Source of the DNA: Cokeromyces recurvatus
Taxonomy: Eukaryota; Mucoromycota; Mucoromycetes; Mucorales; Mucoraceae
DNA length: 64,000 nt
Direction of reading: 5' to 3'
Assembly (NCBI RefSeq): GCF_025118155.1
Contig: NW_026251392.1
Span: forward strand, 744,001-808,000
Shown here: piece by piece, positions 48,447 to 58,880 of the stretch
How the letters are laid out: each line of letters starts with the position of its first letter
Position numbering within the stretch: the first letter of the stretch is position 1
The notes under the pieces: generated by a model
The model's database searches: none
What the model was told of the DNA's origin: nothing
The model's input: the letters and a program-made list of their open reading frames with translations, nothing else
Program-made: the position numbers and the translations under genes

Positions 48447-48793
48447 ATCACATCATTTTCCCCCACTTTCAACATAAAACGTATATAATTTTTTCTTTTC
48501 ATGATCTTTTTATTTTCACCACACCTTTTCTTATTATAATGTTAAAATTAGTAATCTTTTTTTGTTTTGTTTTTTTTTTTCCTTAAAAAAAGTTTACTTT
48601 TGTTTGTAATAAATATATTAATTTATAGAATGTCATTTTCTAATAAATTTTAATCATTATAAAGCATGCGTTATTAAAGTGTTTGGTAATAAGCTTTCAA
48701 TAATTTTTGATTCAATATAATTCTTTATAAACTAAAATATAAACGTAAAAACTTGCTTGACAGAATTGCTTAATAGCACTAAGCTTTTTATTC

Positions 48794-48831
<38 letters not shown>

Positions 48832-49303
48832 TAAAGAGCTTGAATGTCTGGTTATAGTAACCCACTTTTTTCTTACGAGATTTAATTTAAAGGAATATGT
48901 AATAAATCAAAGTAGTATATCAGTTGACTTGTAAATAGAAACATTTGATATCTACTATGACCAAACAATACAGGTTTATTTCTAATGGAAACTTATTTCC
49001 TCATATTAAGTTTTCTTTTTGTTATATTTCGTTTTTTTTTGTTAAGTAGGCAAAATTACTTAATCTTACATATTAATTTGTTGTATATCATAAGGAGATG
49101 ATCATTCACATATATTATATCGTGTTGTCATCATTGCTGTCATAGTGCTTCTGTCCCTTTTGCTGTAGTTGTTAGAACTTTTTTTTTTACTACAATTTAT
49201 TTCCGATGAAGATATATAAATATCATATAATTTAACACTAATTATGCTCCTCTTTTTTCCTTTTCAATATTCATTATTTCTTTTCTTTTTTTGTTAAAAA
49301 AAA
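48447..49303. other. intergenic, HSP90 3' side and chitinase promoter
   Basis: AT-rich with a 32-nt T tract at about 48799-48830. No gene. Confidence 0.5.
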
Positions 49304-50737
49304 ATGCAAGCTCCTCCACCCGCTACTAATGGTCCAGTTATTGCTGGTTATTTTCCAAATTGGTAATTCAAATTGTATATAAACGTTTCATGCTCATTAC
49401 TCATTCTGTTTAAAATAGGGGAATATATGATAGAAGTTATAACGTTGTAGACGTTGCAGTTCAAGCAAATAAATTAACTCACATTTTATATGCATTTGCT
49501 AATTTACAAGAAGACGGAACAGTTGTCATTGGAGTAAGAATGCTCATTATAAGCATTTTTTTCTTTAAAAAAAAAGCATCTATTTATTTGTTTATGTAAC
49601 CTAAAAAATAGGATAGTTGGGCTGACATCGAAAAGCATTTTCCTGCAAGTAAGAAAGGGTCCTTTTTTTTCCTCATATAATACATATATGTGTGTATGAA
49701 TAATTTTTTTTTTCGTCTACATAATATGAATAGATCAATGTGTAAACGGTAAAGCAGATAGTTGGAATGATCAAGGCAATAATCTCTACGGTAATTTCAA
49801 ACAATTTTATTTACTTAAACAAAAGCATCGTCATTTGAAAGTATCACTCAGTGTAGGGGGATGGACTTGGTCAAGTAATTTTGGTGCTGTTGCTAGTGAT
49901 CCTGCCAAACGTAAAAGATTTGTTCAATCTAGTATTAAATTAATTTCAGATTTTGGTCTTGATGGTTTGGATATCGACTGGGAGTATCCTAAAGATGATA
50001 AAGAGGCCTTTTATTATGTTCATCTCTTATATGAAATGCGTATCGCTTTAGATGTCTATCAACAACAATGTGAGCAGTTAGACCAGCCTCGTCTACTGCT
50101 AACCGTTGCTGTACCTTGTGGACCTAATAATTATAAAAAACTTCGTTTAGCACAAATGCAACCCTATGTCGATATCTTTTATTTAATGGCGTATGATTAT
50201 GCCGGTTCATGGGATCCTAAGACTGGTCATCAAGCAGCTATGTTTGGTGGTGCCCTTAATACTGATCAAGCTGTTAATGATTATATGGCTGCAGGTATTC
50301 CTGCTAACAAAATAGTCATAGGTATGCCATTCTATGGTCGTGGTTTTTCTAATACAGATGGTCCTGATCGTCCTTATCAAGGTGTTCCAAAAGGAACTTG
50401 GGAAGAAGGTAACTTTGATTACAAGGTGTTACCTAAGCCAGGTGCTACTGAATATAATGATACTAAACGTATGATTTCATGGTCATACGATCCTAAAGCT
50501 CGAGAATTTATTACCTATGATACTCCTGAAGTGATTGCCGCCAAATGTGGTTATATCAAACAAAGAGAATTAGGTGGTGCCATGTTTTGGGAATTAAGTG
50601 CTGATCGTAATCCAAATGATGCTCGTAATTTAGTAAATACTGTTTATAAAGCTTTTAATGGAAAGATAGATCAAATGCCTAATCATATTGATTACCCTAA
50701 AAGCCAATATGAAAATATAAGAAACCATATGGAATAA
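49304..50737 (+). CDS. GH18 chitinase, no signal peptide seen
   Basis: Four exons (49304-49362, 49419-49533, 49612-49648, 49734-50737) give 404 residues. The GH18 barrel is complete. Strand 1 is VIAGYFPNWGIYDRSYNV. The SxGG motif is KVSLSVGGWTWSSNF. The catalytic DxxDxDxE is present as GLDGLDIDWEYP. QMQPYVDIFYLMAYDYAGSW and the C-terminal GGAMFWELSADR (barrel Trp) follow. The enzyme hydrolyses chitin with retention through substrate-assisted catalysis. The N-terminus is MQAPPPATNG with no hydrophobic signal, so an intracellular or unconventionally secreted, cell-wall-remodelling class is likely. No chitin-binding module. A 37-nt exon is included. Confidence 0.94.
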
Positions 50738-50781
50738 AATAGAGCATAGAATGTATATCAAAGTTTATTAATTGCTACAAA

Positions 50782-50822
<41 letters not shown>

Positions 50823-50957
50823 TTATACACTATTATTATCACTTGTATCTTCTTCTAACATTAAAGGGGAACATATACAACACCAATATTAAATAAATAG
50901 TAACTATTATTATTATTATTTATGTCTCTCTCTCTCTTTTTTTTTTTTTAATTAATT
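50738..50957. repeat. spacer with a TA microsatellite
   Basis: A (TA)n tract lies at about 50789-50820 between the chitinase stop and the next gene. Confidence 0.8.
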
Positions 50958-52165
50958 ATGTATACTATTGGTAATAGTAATAGACATTTATTACATTCAG
51001 AACTTGTACATACAACTCCACATACTAATTTTTATGAATCAATTTCAATTCAACATCAACTTTATGAGCGACTTGGATCCGCAAGTCAACAAGAATTTGA
51101 CTTACTTGTTGGAGTCAGTGTATCGCGGTGTTCAATAGATTCACAAATGAGTTCTGTTTCAATATACAAATATAAAGTTATTATATGTGTGCTTATTTTA
51201 TTTTATTTTTTTCTTTTATTAGAATTTATTAGAAAAGTTTATTTAATAACTTTAAGTCAATTATCACTTATATCATTTATGTCAATATTATTTATGTACT
51301 TTATTAATTACCAAGGACAAAGGTAGTAGGTTTTGGATGTATATAAAGTCAGCTTTAATAATATGACATACTTTATACATACATACACACACATATAAAT
51401 ATATTCAATAGTGAACGTACCTGGTGGTTTTTATTATCCTTAGCTACTGTTTTTTTAATAATTGCAGCTTGGCAGTTATGGACACAATATCATCAACTTA
51501 CGCGTTTAAGCCGTGCTATCACTTTTGCTATTTATTCCTTTTTTATTGCGTTTATCTTTTCAAACTTAGGTATTTACACAAATACATATACATATTATAT
51601 ATCTGATAGTATATACTGAAGAATTAACATTAATATATATATATAAAGTTTCAAGAATTTTTCAAGAATATAGTTTAATTGTATTGATAATGACTTGTTT
51701 TGGCATGCTTGGTGTTATTTTTTATACTTTTCAAATAAAGTTCAAGTTTCAAGGGACAAAGCCAATGTAACATTTTTCATATATAAATATATGCATATAA
51801 ATGTATAAATTTATATATGTATATTTATTATATTAATAACTAACTAATATATGTATATTAGTGTTTGCAGTATTGCCATGATCTGTATAAGTTCTATTGG
51901 TTTAAGAGAAGCATACAAATTAAACCCTGTGCAAATTTTGGGTCCAATAACGATTGCTAGTAGTATCTGTAGTTATTTAATATTGGAACTTTATTACGCT
52001 ATGAAAGATTTGACTGTGGACGATTATATTTTGGCAAATCTGTCGTTTCATATGGATTTAGTTTATCCCATTAACTATTTACATCATTTATGTGAGCTTT
52101 CTGATTACATTGATAATTTTCCAGAATATTTCAGCCCACCAGATCTGTCACTTAACACGGCTTAA
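50958..52165 (+). CDS. Bax-inhibitor-1 / TMBIM family membrane protein (Bxi1-like)
   Basis: Best model has five exons (50958-51150, 51223-51322, 51412-51569, 51649-51766, 51862-52165), 290 residues. The family's hallmark at the first helix, FIRKVYLITLSQL, is preceded by CSIDSQM as expected. Six to seven membrane helices follow. The family's C-terminal motif appears as DDYILANLSFHMDLVYP. The first intron (72 nt) is a multiple of three and has no stop, so retaining it would insert an extra hydrophobic stretch; splicing it restores the family spacing. Fungal Bxi1 sits in ER, vacuole or mitochondrial membranes and affects Ca2+ leak and cell death. Confidence 0.75.
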
Positions 52166-52854
52166 AAAGAAAAAGGAAAAAAAAAAGGAAAAAGAGGCTC
52201 AGCCTTTATTTTATTTTATTTTTAAATCGATGCTAGTTTTAAATAATAATTTCGTAACATAGTTTCGCATCTTTGAATAAAAGAAAAAAAAAAAAGTAAT
52301 ATAGTAAATCATAGTATGGGGGGAGTATTTTTTTTTCTCTTCAAACTAAAATTAATAATTGCACTTTAAAGACAAGTATGACATGACGCAATGAAATTTA
52401 TTTATGGAAATTTCTCTTTCCAAGGATAATAACCATTTTGATCTGCTACTGTTTATCTTTTATAACAGTCATTTCTTAATTTTCTTGTTAATATTATTTA
52501 TAAATAAATTAATAAGTTATGTACACAAGAAGTAAAGTTAATTAACTAAAAGCTATATTGACATCATTGAGTTATCAAGGAAATATATTATGTAATCCTA
52601 CATTTAAATAGTACGGGGTTCTTTTCATTTTGTATTAAATATAGAATGCTATTTTTGTGATTATTATTTTTTTTTAGTAAATAAAATTAAAAAAGTACAA
52701 TTAATATAATTTATTAAAAATAGATACATATATTAATGACATATTATGTAATGTATTTTATTTAAGAATAATACAAAAACAAAAGAAAATGGCTAATAAT
52801 TAGGTATAGGTCAAGTGAACAATATAATACAAAAAAAAAAAAAAATTTAAAGGT
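52166..52854. other. convergent 3' spacer
   Basis: AT-rich DNA between the TMBIM gene and VTC paralogue A. No gene seen. Confidence 0.5.
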
Positions 52855-55213
52855 TTAACGGAAACGAAGATAAAAGTTAACAGCTAAGGCAGCAACTAAA
52901 AGTATACAGAGAACTGCAGGACCCCAAAGGTCATCATAACGACCAACAATACGTCGATTAATCATCCTGTAATTAAATTTTATTAGTAAATATAGTCCAA
53001 GTTTCTTTTCTTTTTTTTTCTTAATATCACTTACCAAGCACGTCTTTCAAATTGGAATAAGGCGTAGATAGCAATACCTGCAGAAATACCAATAAATATA
53101 GCACCAGCGATACGAGATACTAAATCACCGAAATTAAGTAAATTCAAAGCAACGGACAAAAGCAAAGCACAAAATTGAAGCCATGAAATAAAAGTACGTT
53201 CGTTTGAGAAGAATACTTTAGGTTCTACTTTAACTTTCTTAACTGGGATCACATTATTAGGATTGTTAGGGTCTTTGACATACATATTGGTATTTTCGAA
53301 TAATTTTTTCCCTCCCTTCTCATTTTTACCACTCGATGTCTCTCCTAAATTAAGACGAATATCACCATTATTAAAGATGATTTCTTCACCTAGAGCACTC
53401 ATTTCATCCGGATTAATCGACTTTCTATTTATTGGACCATAATTAAGAGGATCATCCCCTTTAACTACTAAGGTAGATTGCATACGATGAGGTCGATTAT
53501 TCCAATTGCTACTATCTGATCTTGTCACGATATTTGTGTTCACGTCTATAAGCTCAACGCCATCGTTTGAAGGTGATTTTTTGATATCATTGTTATTTAT
53601 CAATTTCTCTGATGATCGTCCACTATTCAAACTTTCCATACTCTTTTTTTCCATTTGTACTGTTTCATTCACGAGATCCATACGTAATTGTTCTGCCTCC
53701 ATAGCACGACGGTATTGACCATCAATGAGTGGTTGAAAGGACTTTGATCGAGAGAGACCAAAGTTAGTAGCACGTGGTTTACGAATATCTATTTCCATCT
53801 CAGAGAGCCACCAGGGCAATAGTGGGATACGATCACGGAAAAGATAAGATGCACCATGCAAATATTTAGAGAAATGAGGCACCTCATGGACAAGATGTGA
53901 TGACAAAAGTTTCGTAAGCCATGCGGGGGGCTTTTTCTCTACTTTACTTTCTAATACAGCATAGGGAAAACGCAAGACATCTGATTCATCAAGATAACTA
54001 AAAGGATAGTCAATACCAACGTCAGGACGACGCCAGTCATCTAGTCCTCGACGAATGATACCATCAAAGTTATCTTCACGAATAAAGGTCAGGTCATTAT
54101 CAACATGAATACAGACATCAGGATCTTCGGGCAATTGAAAGGTAGTACGATTGTAGAACACACGACACATAGGTTTTAATTTCTTTTCTGCAATGGACTT
54201 TTCAACTCCAGAGGAAATAAATTGGCAATCATCGACAAGATTAGCATTCATTCCTTTTGCTCGAAGTCGATTTGTGTATTCCTCGGCTGTAAGGGCACCC
54301 TTGATAAATTTGGATACATCATCACTCACGAATTCGATACGCTCCTTTATCGATTGTCCATCCGCCCACTCTGCATGATATGTGCAACGTTCGAGATAGA
54401 CATCGGGAGTTGAAGTAGGGCCGTGCCACTTGAATCGAATCGCTTCAGCGCCTTCATCTCGCTGTAAGAGGCCTGTATAAAGACCAAATTCTTCATTATC
54501 AAAATAAATACTAGAGATGGCAGAATCAGAGGCCTCATAACGCTTCTCTTTGTTATAAATAGAGACTGGTAGATGAAGCATGATAATCGATTTTACTTCA
54601 GTAATATTATCGGGGTGAATCCAATATTTGACAATAGACTTGTCTGTAGAAGAAATTTGAGAGTTGGTTGTATAGGTACTACTTGGACGAGGCTTCCCAC
54701 GTTGACGGCAAATATCATGTAGCGCTGAAATAAAGACAATGGCTACATCGAATCTTTGTTTATCTAATGGTTTATTTCTCAGTTGAGGAATAAAGTCCTG
54801 TTTAAGATTGAGTCCAGTCCATTTGTCATGTTTTTTAATTATTTTTTGAAAGCCGATATAATTCAGCCTTGTAAATTTAGCTAAATCGTTTACATCAAAT
54901 AAAACTTCTGTCAACGCATCGTTCATAAGAGTCCAGTTTTGATCTGAAGACCAACTAGGATTATCGATAAATGTCTGGATTGTACGTTCACAATAACTAA
55001 TTCTTGCCTCTACTTCACTTAATTTGGCAGATACAAAATCATATACTTTTTCTAATTCATTTTCGAGTTTATTGATAAATTCATCTTCATCTTCTCCGTT
55101 CCATTGATGGTCAAGTTGTCGAGTTTTAAGTTCTTTTTTAAGACATCATAAGAAATATATGATAGACGCCAAGGTGGAAAAATTTCTTGTTGTAAATGGT
55201 CACCGAATTTCAT
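52855..55213 (-). CDS. VTC subunit (SPX-VTC-TM), paralogue A, apparent frameshift in SPX
   Basis: Two exons (55213-53035, 52966-52855), about 763 residues if one base is missing. The N-terminal SPX domain begins MKFGDHLQQEIFPPWRLSYI. The VTC domain contains AIRFKWHG, LERCTYHAEW, SFYNRT-like VFYNRTTFQLP and RFPYAVLESKV. A hydrophilic linker follows, then three membrane helices (DUF202-like) ending INRRIVGRYDDLWGP and a short tail. VTC complexes make polyphosphate at the vacuole, and SPX domains sense inositol pyrophosphates. Residues equivalent to Vtc4 catalytic Arg266 (Lys here) and Lys281 (Cys here) differ, suggesting an accessory, non-catalytic subunit. The frame breaks at about 55134-55141 at an A run; the exon sum (2291) is one short of a multiple of three. 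Confidence 0.88.
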
Positions 55214-57668
55214 TTAAAAAGGTAGGGAAATAAAAAAAAAAAAAAAAAAAAAAAAGGGAATGTAATACAGAGTAGATAAATATGTATATTTTTGGGAAAA
55301 ATAAATAAAATAAATAAATTAATAAAATAAAAAGAGAGAATTGTTATAAAATAAAAAAAAAAAAAATAAAAAAATAAAAATAAATTTTTTTTTATTTTTT
55401 TAGTAGGTTAGTTTTAATGGAACATAAATATCGTTTTCGGTGGTTTCAGTCTTTTATTTTCATTTATAAATAAAATTTCTTCTTTTCTTTACAGAATAAG
55501 TATTTTTATAAGCAAAACTTTTTTTCTTTTTAGGTATCTAGTTTAATTGTATTCATCCAATAATGTCGCATATCCTAACATTGAAAAAGCGTCTATCAAT
55601 TTCATTCTTGAGTTGAAACGGCGATTTGGAAACACCTAAAATTAGACAATGTGAAATGTACAAAAAGTTGGTTAAAAGGAAAACAGCAGATAGATACTAT
55701 AATGACATGCAGTTATTCAAAAGATTAGCTTTCCAACTATATAACTTGTAAAAAGAAAAAAAAAGAAGTTTAAATAATTAATAAAAATTTGACAGATTAG
55801 CTGTAGAAATGTCTTTAATTATTATAACACTTGACTACCCGTTAAATAATAGCAAAGTAGACATTTTAAGTTATTGTTTCTTTTTCTTTTGCAGCACAAT
55901 AGAGTGTGTTTTAAAATGTAATCTTTATGTAGTAACATGTTTACTATTTAGTGGCGTGGTAATAATGTAATATTCATTTATAAAAGTAGCAAATCAAGCT
56001 TAAACTTTAACTATTCAACTACTATTTATTTTCTAATATTACTCTATTTATTTGTTATTAACATTTACATAATCGATCTTAGCAGTCAATGTAATCTCAA
56101 TAATAATATATTTAAATAAATCTATCAAGTGTTTTATGTAGACTGAATTCCCTGAATAAAGTCCTGGAAAAAAATAAAATAAAATAAACTTTCAACAAAG
56201 AAAAAAAAAGGGCTAAAGATACAGAAGAAACTAAAAAAAAAAAACAAATATGTATACAAATATATATATTTATAAACACAGTACACTCTATGGAATAGTT
56301 AATATCCAGGATTAGAAAAAGAAGATAAGGCTTTTTTTTTCCATAATAAAGAGAACCATTATCTTGTTCATAGAAAAGTATCTATATAAATATATATTTA
56401 TAAAATATGAATACATATATGGGAAAAGTTGAAATGACAAAAAAGGAAGCATTTTTCTAGTTTTGACAGAAAACTACGTGTTGTATCTATTTTTTTTTTT
56501 TTCAAATCTTTATAAACAATAAGTTATGTATAAACATCCTCTATTCAAGATGCACTACTAGAACTATAACTTCAAGGGTTTATATAATGTTTGAGATGGA
56601 TACATGCAGGCTTTTCCAAACAAACGAAGATTTATTAAAGGAAATAATTTTTAGACATAAAAAAAAAAGAATGAAGAAAATCTTAAGCTGTGTCGGAGGG
56701 ACATTTCTTTTTCTTTTTTTTCCTAATGTTATTACGAACAAGGAAGAAGGAAAATGATCATATGTAACTTCTGGCTCTAAAATTTTTAATAGAAAAAAAA
56801 AAAGGTCTTATATGCATACAACTGATTTCTTTAAAATTTCTTGTGTAATTATACACTAGTTTCAGCATTAAAGTGATGCCAGTGTATGGCCTGCAATAGC
56901 TGTAGTCTTTTTGAGCCGAGAATTAATGAAACTGATCTATCTCCTAAAGTTTATTTATTTATAGGACCAAGAAAATATAAAAACCCGTTTATGTAAAAAA
57001 AAAAAATAAAAAAAATAAAAAATACAAGAAAAATAAAAAAACAAAAAAAGAATGGTTTGGCCAGGCTATGAAGTAAACACTTAAAATATATAATACTGTT
57101 TTAGGGACTGAAAGAAAATTTCTATCGTTATAAGATTTTTGTTTTTAATCCTCTGTTACTTATTCTGCCCTTTCATGACAACGATACCACGTTCTATTAA
57201 TCCTCGGTACGGCTAATTTTAGTGAAAATAAGGTCATAGTAATCGGTATTCAATTTTCCGCGTAATCATAATACTGACGAAATAAATTGGAGTATGTTTA
57301 GGTTTTCTGAGGATGAAGTTCTTCTTTTTTTTTTTTTTTCAGAAACATCTAACCTTTATACAAGCAAAATAATTTACATTACGCTTTAGTCATCATCAAA
57401 AATAGCCTTTGTTAATGAAGAAATTATATACATCATTGAACAAGTTCTTTTCGATAGTATAGGGAAATTATTATTATTTACCAACATGCAAAAAAAAAAA
57501 AAAGAGCACGTTTTTCAACATGCTTTGTTTCATATAAAAATTCTGAATTTCAAATATCATTGATTATGAAATCATATTCATTTTTGATCAGCTTACTGCA
57601 CATTTACATTTTCTAAATAAGAAGGTGAGGCTTCAAACGTTTAAGATGATTTACAAACTAGACATGTC

Positions 57669-57704
<36 letters not shown>

Positions 57705-58557
57705 GCATGCATCAAAAGTTATTATGTCCACATGGAAGATCATATTGTTTTAATAATTGTTTAAAGGCAAATTCCCATTCTTTTCTTTATGCAATTTAAA
57801 AGGGGATCTTCTGTAGTTATCATTAATAATTGGACATACACGCACACATATATATGCATATATAAAATAATAATAATACAATTAAGCTTGTTACAAATAT
57901 CGATTAGATATAATCATGCAAAAGTAATTTCTATTATCAGAAAGAAAGAGGAGAGGAGAGAGAAAATAAACAGATTTGGGTTTGGATATTTAAAATTTTC
58001 GATAAAAAAAAAGCCTTCTTTTTCTTTTAAAACTGATATGTTTTGTTTATTATTGAAACAAGAAAACTTAATAATGAAATAGGAGAAGAATCAAACAAGT
58101 CAATTGCTTCAAAAAATATCTGCACATGATATATAATTGAAGCCTCAATTAATAATGCAATATACTAGCCGCTAAAAAAGTATTAATATAAGAGATGGAA
58201 CCTGTTTACTGCCTCTTCTACCATATAAAAACGCCCACTGTTATTACTATTTTAATCTGGATCAAAATTGTTAATCGACCCTACTCTTTCCCCACTTGAC
58301 CCCAAAGATTTTTTTTTTTCTAATTATCTCTTCTTTCATTTATGATCCGATCAAGACAAATCTGAATGTATTCAATAACCGTTCTCAGTTACAGTTTCAT
58401 TAGGTTAAATTTATTGTAAAAAATAAATAAATAAATAAACGTATTATGAAAAAAAAAAAAGAGAAAAGAAAAGCTGAGGTAGCATGTAAATATTTTTTTT
58501 ATTTTAACAAATAAATATATATACATATTAAAAACAAAAAAGAGGGGTATGATAAAC
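55214..58557. other. large spacer between VTC paralogues
   Basis: 3.3 kb of AT-rich DNA with A/T tracts at about 55231-55255 and 57669-57703. One exon-like minus-strand segment at 55543-55635 is described in the findings. The plus-strand open frame at 57789-58082 is low-complexity and not accepted as a gene. Confidence 0.45.
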
Positions 58558-58840
58558 TTATAATAAATCATTTGTATCTATGTCTGCATCTATATCTGCA
58601 TCTATATCTGCATCGATATCTGTATCTGTATTTGTTTCTGTATCTAATGCTGTTGCTATGTCTGTTGTTGTACCCATTTCTGTTACTATGTCTGTTGCTG
58701 TTGTCATAGCTGTTGCTGTTACCATATTTGTTGCTGTTGTTGCTGTTGCTGTTGCTGTATCAGTTGTTGCTGTTGCTGTGTTATTTAAACCTAAATAATT
58801 ATTATTTTGTTCTGCACTGTTGAATCTCAAAGCAAAATTA

Positions 58841-58880
<40 letters not shown>

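Noticed and set aside
57789..58082. 97-codon plus-strand open frame
   Set aside because: Lys/Ile/Tyr-rich text typical of AT-rich noncoding DNA; no motif, no splice context.
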